DNA from: UBA6163 sp031411655
GTDB taxonomy: Bacteria > Planctomycetota > Planctomycetia > Pirellulales > Pirellulaceae
Direction: 5' to 3'
DNA length: 64,000 nucleotides
Assembly: GCA_031411655.1 (NCBI GenBank)
Contig: JANOBM010000157.1
Span: forward strand, 1-64,000
Part shown: positions 7,838 through 16,489 of the stretch, piece by piece
Layout of the letters: every line of letters begins with the position of its first letter
Position numbering within the stretch: the first letter of the stretch is position 1
Notes under the pieces: generated by a model
The model's database searches: none
Told to the model about the DNA's origin: nothing
What the model saw: the letters and a program-made list of their open reading frames with translations, nothing else
Program-made: the position numbers and the translations under genes

Positions 7838-10800
7838 CTATAAGCGAATGCTTGAATGGCGATTGCGACGGAACCTCCGCGACGTTCTCCACGCACCAAT
7901 CAATAGGAGCGGTGGGATCACTTTCCACAAAGCGATTGTTGTATCCGCTTCTCGTACGGCTTCTTGATGAGGTGCGACTTCAAGCTTGATCCCAGAAACC
8001 CGCTGCGTCGGTTCCTTCGACGCCGCATCGGAATGAAGCGACGACAGTTCGGGGCTCGACAATGTAGCGGTTGACGATAGGGTCGGCTGGGGTCCACGCG
8101 AGGCTTCGGCAATACCTTTCGTAAGTGCCTGACTCAATTTTGGGTCCGCCTTCATCTTGTTTAACTCACCGTCCGCGAATCGCGTTACTGCTGCATTGCG
8201 TTCGATCAAGCGAGAACTGTCAGCCGAATCCAAATACGTCCGAACGAGTTCTTGTTTAGTCTTCTCGTCGGGCTGCCAATAACCCAGTCGTACGGCGTCG
8301 AGCATCCGTTCTACGGTTTGGGCGAGTGCCGTTTCATTGCTTTCTCGCATCCATTCTCGTGTTCCCAGTCCGTATTGATCTCGAATGTAGACATCATGAA
8401 ACGATTGCCATTGATCTTGCCGAATGGTTTCGGGTGCCGTCACTTGCCAGCCCCAAAGAAACTGCACAGACTTGAGAACCTGCAGAGTGCCGCTATATCC
8501 TTCGGCTTGCTGCGATCGAATCCACTGCGGATGGAGGTAGCGAGAATTCATTTCTTTCGCGATTGAAACGCTGGCGTTATCGGTTGTTACTTCTGAGTCA
8601 TCTCGAAGGTTTTGGACATATAGCGAAGGTGCTCTTCCGCTGATTTTCTCGATCGCTAGCGATAGACCTCCGAGGTACTGGAAGGGGTCGTCACTTGTCA
8701 GCACGCCATAGGTATTCGATGTCCGTGTAAGCATCGCCGCATCGACTTGTTTCAAGTGTTGGGAGAACGCTTGACTGGCGGCCACCCCGTTGAGTCCTTT
8801 GCTAAACGCGTACCCCATTCGATCGACAAACAGTTCCGACATCGCTTGGGTATCGCCTGGTCTCGACTCGACTTGCCATGCATCGGTGGCCAACACTGCA
8901 TCGCTTAACCCAGTCCCGTAACCGCCAGGTTCATTCGAAAAAACTCGCACTGTTGCTAAATTAAATGCTTCGGTTTCTGACATCCCTCGAGACCGAAACG
9001 ATTCGACTAAGTCTCTGGTGTGGTTTGAAACAAAATTATTTGGCTCTTCGAGCATTGCGATTTGTTGAACCGCTTGGTCAATCCACTGCATCACAAGCGG
9101 AAACTGATCTCGATAAGAGCCAGTGACGCTCAGGAGCACGTCTACGCGGGGCCGGCCTAGTTTCTCGCTAGAAACAGTTTCCAAGCCATTGACCCGACCG
9201 GTCTCGTCCCAAATTGGCTTGACTCCCATCGCCCATAAGACTTGTGATTCCATAATGCCTTGATGTCGCATCGTTTCACCGGCCCATAACGAGTACGCAA
9301 TTTTTGCTGGCCATTTGCCTCCATGCGAATCTTTGTGCTGTCTCATCCAATTATCAAAAGCTGCAACTCCGATATCCCAAGCTTGCCGAGTGGGAACACG
9401 GCTAGGGTCGAAACCGTAAAGGTTCCTCCCCGTCGGAAGGCTATCAGGATTTCGCACCGGATCGCCACCGTAACTTGATGGAACGTGTCGTCCGTCCAAA
9501 GCCGACAGCAAGTTGTCGAGCTCTTCATTTTTTGCGAGTGCCAGTTCGAGTTCCTGTGCACGTTTGGCAAGGGCAAGCAAAACAGTTGGTTCTAGGACCT
9601 TTGACGCGGCGCGGTTTGGCACTGAAGACTTACCCGCTACGTTAAGATCGTCAAGCTTACGCAAATCGAGTGAACTTGCTTCAGATGGATCGCGCAACGC
9701 TACTCGTAGCCAACGCGCTGGGCGCGAATTGAGTACCTTTTCCGAGTCCAGCAGAAAAACCTCATCGATATCTTCTCCCAGTGCTTCGATCATGGGCTTG
9801 CGAAGAATTTGCATGACCATGCCGAAACGACGCTCTGCGGTCGGTACTTCACCGAATGTCGCTAACCCTTGAGGCTGAGCGGACTGCGCAACGTCATCAA
9901 GATACGGATGCAACTGTTCAAGAAAGCCTTCAAAATCATTAGCGATATCGGACTCATTCCAACCCAAGTCTCGGTGAAGTTGATGTTCGACGAAATGAGA
10001 TAACAAGCGAGCTTCCAGCTCTTTACGTACTGGGCCTGGTGAAACAGTTTCCCAATCGTGCATCAAATCATGCATCTCATGAAGCCCCGGGCGGAAACCT
10101 GCGGGTGAAAACATCGGCGTAAGGTGGCTAATGATTGTCGCACGTCCGCGGCGTTTGGCGGTGATTGCCTCGCCAAGATTGTCCATGATGTAAGGATAAA
10201 TGTTGGGCAAGTCACCCAAGGCAAGATAAGGGTCATCGAAGGTTGCCAAGCCACGTTCCTTGCCCGGACTCCACTCTAAAGTCCCATGGGTTCCTAAGTG
10301 GATGACGGCATTGGCGTTCCATTCACGGCGGAGCCACAGATAGGTGGCGAGGTATTGGTGGCTGAGTGGCACGTTCGATCGGTGTGAAATACGCTTCACC
10401 TTCGTTTCAGGGGTGACGCCTGCATTGACAGGATGTCGCAAAGGTTGAGGCATGACGATAAGGCGGCCAAACACTACACGCGGAATTACAAAGTATCGGT
10501 CGCTGTTGTCTTGGCTCGGATGCAACGAGTTGTTCTTGCCTGCACTGAATTCGGGAGGCCCCCAGTAAGAAATGATTCTGTTTTGGGTTTCTACCGGCAG
10601 TTGGTGAAACCATTCGAGATAGCTCTTTAATGGATAGGACACCGCGAGATTTTCATCAAGTAGTGTATGCAGCGTGTCAGGCGTGTAAAACGCACGAAGC
10701 GCCTGCTGTAACTGCAGGGTGATAGCGTCAGCATCTACAAGCTTCGTATCGTATCCGGCAGCTTTCAATGCTGCAGTGATATTTTGAATGCTCTTGGGGA

Positions 10801-12055
10801 CGTTAAGGAACGATGCGCCAAAGTTGTTTTCACCTTGCGGATAATTGTAGACCATTAAAGCGAGTTGACGCTCATTTGACGGCGTACGCTGCAATCTTAT
10901 AAGTGAAGCTGCCTTATCAGCGACCGCTTCGATCTGCGTTAAGATCGGTTGCATCATCCCTGTCTGGGTGTCGCGCGCCGAGATCAACATGGGATCGATC
11001 ATCCCAGCCATTTCGCTGGACGTGTAATAATAAGAGATGTCGAGGATCGCTAGCCCTTCGGCGCTTGCTAGCCACTGCGCTTGATTCATGGCAAGTGATG
11101 GGATCGTTTGCAAAACGGGAATTCCGATTCGGTCTAATTCCGCCTTGCGCTCATTCGGTTTAAAGACCATCGCTGCATTGATAAGGAGGCTAGCCATCGC
11201 CTGATCTTGATCAGGGCCGCGAGTCATTTCATAGAATAGATTCGTATTTTGCCGGGGACCAAAGAATGCATAGGCTTTGAGTCCACGAGATTCAATCGCG
11301 CTAATCAGGCGATCGAGCCATGCAGTATCATCCGAGGTAAAGACGGCGCTGTTGACCGCAATGGCAACAACGCCTGGTAGCGATGCGCGAGGGCTTTGGG
11401 GTGAGGGAATCACTGTCTGAGAGTGCCCATTCCTTTTGATAACTTCGCTTGCATCGGTTACCAGCATAGGCCACGCGGGATGATAAAACCCTTGTAACGG
11501 CATCTGGATTGCCGCCGGCAAATTGTTATCTGAAAAACTTCCTTTGAGAGCTATGATCGCGAAGCGAATATTTTCCTCACCCCCAAAACGCCAATACTCT
11601 CTCAATCGCTGAGCCCAAACCGCGTCGACGCCTCGTTCGGAGTGTAAAGGGGGTTCCGTTAAGGTTTCGTTTTTGGAAACCAGGGCAAATTCACCGATCA
11701 GCACATATTTGCATGGAGACTTTACTATCACGTCGCCGAAACGAGCGGCAATGCTTTTAGCAACACTGCTGTGCGGGGTGTCGAGAATCAGTAAACGAGA
11801 TTCAAGAAGCGTGCGTTCAAGTTCGTCAGGCGTCGTACTTTCAGCAGAAAGTATATGAAAGCTGAGTTTCGAATCTCTTGCGGCTTGAGCGAGTCTCGCG
11901 TTCCTGGACGGTGAGACAAGGTAGGTCGACAGAACGACAACCTTTGTATCGTCTATCGCCTGAGTCTCGCCGTCCGTTTCTTTAGATACAGAAATGAATA
12001 CGAAAGCCAAGCATGACGCGATGATTAAACGGCAAACGGAATGAGTAGAAGGCAC
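7838..12055 (-). CDS. cobN: Exported, membrane-anchored CobN-like (cobaltochelatase large subunit-like) protein
   Basis: A 1405-aa protein of the CobN/BchH chelatase family. The core signature is clear (NAVIHLGTHGTLEWSPGKE near residue 585, then LPNIYPYIMDNLGEAITAKRR), and the C-terminal half keeps the FSNEPGGYGTGL and QYLGGLSLAIEK blocks. Canonical CobN is cytoplasmic and works with CobS/CobT; none are here. This protein starts with an apparent signal peptide (Arg9, then LIIASCLAFVFISVS) and ends with one hydrophobic helix (VIPPLLLIGAW, about residue 1375) and a basic tail. By the positive-inside rule the body would be periplasmic with a cytoplasmic tail. GTG start, 1 nt after the DUF2149 stop. 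It is the last gene of the riboswitch-controlled operon. CobN-like proteins beside ExbB-like and DUF2149 proteins also occur in heme-uptake (hmu) loci of Bacteroidota, from memory. Chelatase versus dechelatase activity cannot be decided from sequence. Confidence 0.85.
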   Translation of the reverse strand: MPSTHSVCRLIIASCLAFVFISVSKETDGETQAIDDTKVVVLSTYLVSPSRNARLAQAARDSKLSFHILSAESTTPDELERTLLESRLLILDTPHSSVAKSIAARFGDVIVKSPCKYVLIGEFALVSKNETLTEPPLHSERGVDAVWAQRLREYWRFGGEENIRFAIIALKGSFSDNNLPAAIQMPLQGFYHPAWPMLVTDASEVIKRNGHSQTVIPSPQSPRASLPGVVAIAVNSAVFTSDDTAWLDRLISAIESRGLKAYAFFGPRQNTNLFYEMTRGPDQDQAMASLLINAAMVFKPNERKAELDRIGIPVLQTIPSLAMNQAQWLASAEGLAILDISYYYTSSEMAGMIDPMLISARDTQTGMMQPILTQIEAVADKAASLIRLQRTPSNERQLALMVYNYPQGENNFGASFLNVPKSIQNITAALKAAGYDTKLVDADAITLQLQQALRAFYTPDTLHTLLDENLAVSYPLKSYLEWFHQLPVETQNRIISYWGPPEFSAGKNNSLHPSQDNSDRYFVIPRVVFGRLIVMPQPLRHPVNAGVTPETKVKRISHRSNVPLSHQYLATYLWLRREWNANAVIHLGTHGTLEWSPGKERGLATFDDPYLALGDLPNIYPYIMDNLGEAITAKRRGRATIISHLTPMFSPAGFRPGLHEMHDLMHDWETVSPGPVRKELEARLLSHFVEHQLHRDLGWNESDIANDFEGFLEQLHPYLDDVAQSAQPQGLATFGEVPTAERRFGMVMQILRKPMIEALGEDIDEVFLLDSEKVLNSRPARWLRVALRDPSEASSLDLRKLDDLNVAGKSSVPNRAASKVLEPTVLLALAKRAQELELALAKNEELDNLLSALDGRHVPSSYGGDPVRNPDSLPTGRNLYGFDPSRVPTRQAWDIGVAAFDNWMRQHKDSHGGKWPAKIAYSLWAGETMRHQGIMESQVLWAMGVKPIWDETGRVNGLETVSSEKLGRPRVDVLLSVTGSYRDQFPLVMQWIDQAVQQIAMLEEPNNFVSNHTRDLVESFRSRGMSETEAFNLATVRVFSNEPGGYGTGLSDAVLATDAWQVESRPGDTQAMSELFVDRMGYAFSKGLNGVAASQAFSQHLKQVDAAMLTRTSNTYGVLTSDDPFQYLGGLSLAIEKISGRAPSLYVQNLRDDSEVTTDNASVSIAKEMNSRYLHPQWIRSQQAEGYSGTLQVLKSVQFLWGWQVTAPETIRQDQWQSFHDVYIRDQYGLGTREWMRESNETALAQTVERMLDAVRLGYWQPDEKTKQELVRTYLDSADSSRLIERNAAVTRFADGELNKMKADPKLSQALTKGIAEASRGPQPTLSSTATLSSPELSSLHSDAASKEPTQRVSGIKLEVAPHQEAVREADTTIALWKVIPPLLLIGAWRTSRRFRRNRHSSIRL

Positions 12056-12056
12056 G

Positions 12057-12425
12057 TTATCGCTCTTTCAGTGCGGGGACGTAGACCATGCTTCCGTCCT
12101 TCAGGCGATAGGCAGTGCCGGCTTTTTCTCCGTCGCCTTCGCCCGACGCACCCACCGACTGGAATTTTGTTACCTTTTGTCCGTCTTTGACAATGATCTC
12201 CATATTAGGCTTGCCTTCGTTACGAATGATGGTGACATTGTCATCCATGAATGGACGCAATGGATCTTGAATCACAACAAATAAAAGAACGCCAATTACA
12301 ACAAGAAAAACGTCGACAAGATTAATCGTTGATAACATGGGATCCTCATCATCTTCATCGAGGATTGATCTCCTTCGCGACATCCCTAATGGTTTCTGAG
12401 GTGGCGGTGTTGATGGCTGATTCAT
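12057..12425 (-). CDS. DUF2149 protein, ExbD-like partner of the CobN-like protein
   Basis: A 122-aa protein with an acidic cytoplasmic N-terminus (ILDEDDEDPMLSTINLVDVF), one membrane helix (VFLVVIGVLLFVVI) and a small extracytoplasmic domain ending in GEGDGEKAGTAYRLKDGSMVY. This pattern matches DUF2149, which I know as a neighbour of CobN-like and ExbB-like genes. The single-helix-plus-periplasmic-domain layout is like ExbD/TolR, although the DUF2149 domain is its own family. The ATG at 12425 makes an ATGA overlap with the ExbB-like gene; a longer in-frame extension to 12767 only shadows that gene. The stop is 1 nt before the GTG of the CobN-like gene. Likely role: to couple proton flow through the ExbB-like channel to work on the CobN-like protein (inference). 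Confidence 0.8.
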   Translation of the reverse strand: MNQPSTPPPQKPLGMSRRRSILDEDDEDPMLSTINLVDVFLVVIGVLLFVVIQDPLRPFMDDNVTIIRNEGKPNMEIIVKDGQKVTKFQSVGASGEGDGEKAGTAYRLKDGSMVYVPALKER

Positions 12426-12883
12426 GCGCGTCCCTCTATCAACTGTTGAAGTTCGGTCATCAACCAACGCCGCCGAATCGTATGAATCCAAAACGTGATC
12501 GATGCGGAAACCAACGCTACGATGACGGCGGCAAAGGCGGGTGCTAAGTTTTGAGCCACACTTTGAGAATTTCCAGAAGACACCGCTATCAGCGCAGGTC
12601 CCATCGGAATCATGGTTGCAACTAAGCCAAGCATCGGTGCGATGCGGCTGCATAGCCGCAACCCTTCTAATTCTCGCAAGATGATGAGTTCGAGCGACTC
12701 GATGGAACAGGAGTGTTCCGTTGGAAGAACTAAGATGATTCCAGGCTGCTTTTCGCGTTTGTACCACTCGACGACGAATCCGCCCAAACTGATAACGGAG
12801 AAGGCGAAAGCTGCTAGGACAAGCAACGTAACGGGCCAGAGAAATCCTTGGGCGAGTGAAAACAAAATAGGTTCTAAAGGCAT
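12422..12883 (-). CDS. MotA/TolQ/ExbB-family proton channel protein
   Basis: A 153-aa membrane protein. There is one N-terminal helix (FLWPVTLLVLAAFAFSVISLGGFVV), a cytoplasmic loop, then the family-typical stretch LRLCSRIAPMLGLVATMIPMGPALIAVSSG and a last helix (AFAAVIVALVSASITFWIHTI). It is shorter than ExbB/TolQ (about 230-240 aa) and close to the short forms found beside DUF2149/CobN-like genes. With DUF2149 it would form a proton-motive-force-driven complex in the cytoplasmic membrane. It begins the three-gene module at the end of the cobalamin operon, 65 nt after the cobC-bluB stop, the only real gap in the operon's gene chain apart from the 5' leader. No Shine-Dalgarno motif; a perfect 12-bp palindrome sits 1 nt upstream of the ATG. 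Confidence 0.8.
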   Translation of the reverse strand: MPLEPILFSLAQGFLWPVTLLVLAAFAFSVISLGGFVVEWYKREKQPGIILVLPTEHSCSIESLELIILRELEGLRLCSRIAPMLGLVATMIPMGPALIAVSSGNSQSVAQNLAPAFAAVIVALVSASITFWIHTIRRRWLMTELQQLIEGRA

Positions 12884-12884
12884 G

Positions 12885-12896
12885 ATTTGCGCAAAT
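12885..12896 (-). promoter_or_regulatory. Perfect 12-bp palindrome before the ExbB-like start codon
   Basis: ATTTGCGCAAAT is a perfect inverted repeat whose last base lies 1 nt upstream of the ATG (12881-12883). It falls in the only sizeable gap between genes inside the cobalamin operon (12884-12948). It could be a protein operator for an internal promoter or a small hairpin over the ribosome landing site. A 12-bp palindrome can occur by chance, so the site is a candidate only. Confidence 0.3.
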
Positions 12897-12948
12897 GTAG
12901 TTTAGGTTTTGGTAAGTAAAAGTCGGACGTGTATTCAGGTGCTAAACG

Positions 12949-14760
12949 TCACCGCTCAAACCAATGGGTTTTTGTCTCGACACGATGTTCCCAGCCTCTA
13001 TGTTGCAACTCCGGAATGTCATCGCTTTCGACTTGTGGCCAGCCAATACATAGATAAGCGACCAATCGCCAGTCCTGTGGGATCTCCAAAATGGTCTTAA
13101 TTCGTTCCGGTCTTAGGATGGAAACCCATCCAACCCCGACTCCTTCAGCGCGCGCTGCCAGCCAGAGGTTTTGGATTGCTGCGACCACCGAATAAGTGAC
13201 CGACTCAGGCATCGTTGCACGCCCGAGGCCGTGCCCCGAAAGTGGATCGGGTTCAACGAAAACGGCTAAGTGCTCAGGCGCCTCCCGCAGACCCGCTAGT
13301 TTAAGAGCACTGTACTTCTTAGATAAGTCCGGATCTTTATAACCGGCGGCTGCAACAAGGTTTTGAGATTCAAACTCCGCGATCACCTTCGCTCGCCGCT
13401 CTGGTGACTTCACCGTAACAAATCGCCATGGTTGAGACAGACCAACCGACGGTGCGAGGCAAGCGGATTCGATGCATCTTCCTAAGAGTCCAACCGGGAG
13501 CGGGTCACAACGAAAGCGACGAACATCACGTCGCAGGAGGAATAGTTGATTCAAAAGCCTTAGGAAGTTCGCATTCGGAAACGCAGGCAGGGCGATGTCT
13601 TCCGTGAAACGTATATCTTCGACCGAGTCGCATCGATTCTCACTTGCAAGGTGATTTGCCGGAGTTACTTTTGCTAAGAAACTGTGAGTGGCGTTGGTAA
13701 GCGCGGTCAATAACCGAGCGTTGCTCCCGAGATCCTGTACTGCGATCCGCAAATAATTCTCGATGCCAAAAGACGAGCAGTCGCGTACGACGAGGCCAAG
13801 CGATAGAAGATGGTGCCTGATGGCTGGGGCATTATCGACGTTAAGTAAAAAAAAGCCGGTCTCGCTGGGGACCGTCTTGAAACCGTAGTCGTGGAGCCGG
13901 CTGGTAAGCACGGATTTTGCTTCACGCAATTTTTTCAATGCGGTGGCGTAGTAAGTCCGGTCTTTTGCTGCGGCAATTCCGGCAATTTGAGCCACCACGC
14001 TCACGTTCCAGGGCACTCGACGCTCTTTCAACTCCGCACCTAGGTCGAGCGGGAGGCAAGCGAAGCCGAGTCGCACTCCGGCCAACGCATAGGCCTTTGT
14101 CATCGATCGCAGCACAATCAAGTTCTCGCGATCCAGTTCGAGTAAGGATCTCACGTTATCGCAGAATTCGATGTAGGACTCATCGACCACGAATATGACT
14201 TGGGGATGGTGGTCGATCCATCGCACTAGGTATTCGGACGAGGTGACCTGGCCGGTGGGATTGTTGGGGTTGCAAATCCAAAGCATTTTAAAACGCTTCG
14301 TTTCCAAAAGTTCATCAACTTTTTCGATGGGTACACAAAAGTCGGAATCCGCTTCTGCGCGACACTCCGTCACTATTGCAGAGGCCAGCCGTGACGCCCG
14401 TTGATATTCCGAAAAGGTTGGACCGACGACTATAACCTCGTCCATCGGTTGCAGAAGCGAGTTCGCCACAAGATGTATCAATTCACTACATCCATTGCCT
14501 ACGATTAATCGATTTGGATCGATCCGATGCAGTTGCGCAAGTGTGCAACGTAGGTCATAGCAATCGCGATCAGGATATGACTTTAAATCCGCCTTCGAAA
14601 TGGCATCTCGGACCAAAGGTGACGGCCCTTGCGGCAAGATATTGGAACTAAAATCAATCGCATCGGATGGAGTGATTCCAAAATTGGCTAGCTCGATGGG
14701 ATCAAGTCCGCCATGATAGGATTGCGCAGCGACATTCTCACTCTTTCGCCCCAAAGTCAT
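12949..14760 (-). CDS. Fused threonine-phosphate decarboxylase (CobC/CobD-type) and DMB synthase BluB
   Basis: A 603-aa fusion. Residues 1 to about 370 form a fold-type I PLP aminotransferase-like enzyme (HGG at the start, NPNNPTGQV, and SMTKAYALAGVRLGF with the PLP lysine at Lys222). This matches L-threonine-O-3-phosphate decarboxylase, which supplies aminopropanol phosphate for the nucleotide loop. Residues from about 410 match BluB, the flavin-destroying 5,6-dimethylbenzimidazole synthase of the nitroreductase fold (RRDVRRFRCDPLP, APSVGLSQPWRFV, AEGVGVGWVSIL). A roughly 30-residue linker joins them. The ATG at 14760 was chosen because it makes an ATGA overlap with cbiB. BluB needs oxygen, so DMB would be made aerobically. 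Fusing the two puts both lower-ligand precursors on one polypeptide. Confidence 0.88.
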   Translation of the reverse strand: MTLGRKSENVAAQSYHGGLDPIELANFGITPSDAIDFSSNILPQGPSPLVRDAISKADLKSYPDRDCYDLRCTLAQLHRIDPNRLIVGNGCSELIHLVANSLLQPMDEVIVVGPTFSEYQRASRLASAIVTECRAEADSDFCVPIEKVDELLETKRFKMLWICNPNNPTGQVTSSEYLVRWIDHHPQVIFVVDESYIEFCDNVRSLLELDRENLIVLRSMTKAYALAGVRLGFACLPLDLGAELKERRVPWNVSVVAQIAGIAAAKDRTYYATALKKLREAKSVLTSRLHDYGFKTVPSETGFFLLNVDNAPAIRHHLLSLGLVVRDCSSFGIENYLRIAVQDLGSNARLLTALTNATHSFLAKVTPANHLASENRCDSVEDIRFTEDIALPAFPNANFLRLLNQLFLLRRDVRRFRCDPLPVGLLGRCIESACLAPSVGLSQPWRFVTVKSPERRAKVIAEFESQNLVAAAGYKDPDLSKKYSALKLAGLREAPEHLAVFVEPDPLSGHGLGRATMPESVTYSVVAAIQNLWLAARAEGVGVGWVSILRPERIKTILEIPQDWRLVAYLCIGWPQVESDDIPELQHRGWEHRVETKTHWFER

Positions 14761-15698
14761 AGCGCACCCTTGCCGATGAGAATGGCGACAAAGATTAAGA
14801 GACACAGCGAGGCTGTTGTCCAAAGTAGCTGAACGCTCCGTAGAATATCGTCTAAATTGGGCTCGCGAAGGCCCCTGCCTAACAGGTAATGACCACGCTT
14901 CTCGAGTGCCACACCAAGAATACCTGCGGCCGCGCTCATCGGGTGACCGGCGTTGGGACTGGCCGTCAAGTCATGGTCCCGTCTCCAAATCAGCGTTGCG
15001 TCACGAATTCGTCGCGATCGTAGCGAGCCGGCTAGCAGCATGAGTACCGCGGTCACGCGGGACGGTATTAAATTTAAAAGGTCATCGATTCTCGCTGAGG
15101 TCTTCCCGAGCCATTCGAGCTCGGGGCTTCGATATCCCAGCATTGCATCGCAGGTGTTGACAAATCGATAAGCCAATGCGCCCGGTAAGCCTGCAAGTAC
15201 GAAATAAAACAATGGTGCGACGATTGAATCGCTGGTGTTCTCCGCAATTGACTCGATCGTTGCTGCAGAAATATCGGCGGTATCGAGCTGCGACACGTCT
15301 CGACTTACTAAGTGATATGCGACCTCATGGCGAGCGGCGTTCAGATCACCACGTTGCAGCGGTTCAGCAACCGCGTTGGCAGCGCGAGAAAGTGACCGGA
15401 CGCTGAACGTACATTTTAGGACAGATGCTTGGACGATGATTCCGATGACCAAGGGGCACTCTTGACTTACGCGTTCGATGAGCCATCCCAACCCTAACAT
15501 CGCGATGATCCCCATTGCAACTATCAAAAAGCCAAATACGAATCGACTCGTGTTGCCAAAGGTTGGAGCCATCTGCCTCGCAGCATGGATCGCATGGCCC
15601 ATTGCGGCAACGGGATGGAAACGGTTGGGAGGATCTCCATAGGCGACATCGAGTGCAAACGCCAAAACAAGGATCAGGGTTGGTGCGAGTTGAGTCAT
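14757..15698 (-). CDS. cbiB: Adenosylcobinamide-phosphate synthase CbiB/CobD
   Basis: A 313-aa integral membrane enzyme that attaches the aminopropanol (phosphate) arm to adenosylcobyric acid. The N-terminal ALDVAYGDPPNRFHPVAAMG motif and the internal AISAATIESIAENTSDSIVAPLFYFVLAGLPGALAYR block (given here in part: SIAENTSDSIVAPLF) are family hallmarks, as is the NTCDAMLGYRSPELEWLG segment. Several membrane helices are evident. It overlaps btuD by 4 nt upstream and the cobC-bluB gene by 4 nt downstream, so it is made next to the enzyme that supplies its co-substrate. Planctomycete CbiB of about this length is normal; nothing is missing that I can see. Confidence 0.92.
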   Translation of the reverse strand: MTQLAPTLILVLAFALDVAYGDPPNRFHPVAAMGHAIHAARQMAPTFGNTSRFVFGFLIVAMGIIAMLGLGWLIERVSQECPLVIGIIVQASVLKCTFSVRSLSRAANAVAEPLQRGDLNAARHEVAYHLVSRDVSQLDTADISAATIESIAENTSDSIVAPLFYFVLAGLPGALAYRFVNTCDAMLGYRSPELEWLGKTSARIDDLLNLIPSRVTAVLMLLAGSLRSRRIRDATLIWRRDHDLTASPNAGHPMSAAAGILGVALEKRGHYLLGRGLREPNLDDILRSVQLLWTTASLCLLIFVAILIGKGAL

Positions 15699-16489
15699 GA
15701 CACGCGCCCTGTTTCGTAAAGCGGTACGACGAATGGCGATCCGTGAATCGGGTGGTCAATCACCGTAACTGGAACTCCAAAGGCCTGCTCGATGAGTAAA
15801 GGTTGCAGAACTTCTCGCGGGGTTCCAATGGCCAGCAGCTTATTATCACTCAACAGAGCAAGCCGATCTCCGAAAATGGCTGCATGGTTCAAGTCATGCA
15901 GCGTTAACAGAACGGTCAGGTTGCATTGTCGAGCCATGTCTCGTACTCGAGTTAAGACATCGAGTTGATACTTGAGGTCTAGTCCTGCTGTCGGTTCGTC
16001 TAGGAGCAGTATCGACGCGTGTTGCGCAAGGGCTCGCGCAAGGATCATACGCCTCCATTCACCGCCAGAGAGCTCAGTGATTCGTCGGTCTCGAAGTTGC
16101 TTCAAGCCAGTTACGTCCAGCGATTGCTCGACGATCTGGTGGTCCTCTAGCGTCAGCGGTAACCACCATCCCCGATGCGGCGTTCTCCCCAGTGAAATGA
16201 CATCGATAACCCGCAACTGTGAATCGCGATTTTCTTGTTGTGGCATCAGCGCGATGTTGCGGGCTAAGTTCCGTGGCTTCAACGTACGGATGTCTTCGCG
16301 GTCAATGAGTACCACGCCGTTGTCAGGACGAAGTTGGCGACAGAGCGTTTGCAACAATGTCGTCTTGCCGGCACCGTTAGCGCCAAGGAGAACAAGTACT
16401 TCGCCAGTCCGCAGTTCAAGCGAGATTCGGTCCAAAATCTTTTGGTCGCCGAAGGCAATCGTTAAGTCAGTTGCAACCAAAGGTTTCAC
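15695..16489 (-). CDS. btuD: ABC transporter ATPase, cobalamin/iron-siderophore type (BtuD)
   Basis: A 264-aa ATPase of the FecE/BtuD group. Walker A is GANGAGKTT (residues 36-44), the signature is LSGGEWRRMILARAL, Walker B is ILLLDEPTAGLD, and the H-loop is LLTLHDLNHA. It energises import across the cytoplasmic membrane together with the permease encoded immediately upstream, with which it overlaps by 4 nt. Family members move vitamin B12, heme or ferric siderophores; position inside a riboswitch-controlled cobalamin operon makes a corrinoid substrate by far the most likely. Confidence 0.92.
   Translation of the reverse strand: MKPLVATDLTIAFGDQKILDRISLELRTGEVLVLLGANGAGKTTLLQTLCRQLRPDNGVVLIDREDIRTLKPRNLARNIALMPQQENRDSQLRVIDVISLGRTPHRGWWLPLTLEDHQIVEQSLDVTGLKQLRDRRITELSGGEWRRMILARALAQHASILLLDEPTAGLDLKYQLDVLTRVRDMARQCNLTVLLTLHDLNHAAIFGDRLALLSDNKLLAIGTPREVLQPLLIEQAFGVPVTVIDHPIHGSPFVVPLYETGRVS

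Noticed and set aside
12426..12767. N-terminal extension of the DUF2149 frame
   Set aside because: The extension overlaps the ExbB-like gene in another frame and lacks family similarity; the ATGA junction at 12422-12425 fixes the start.
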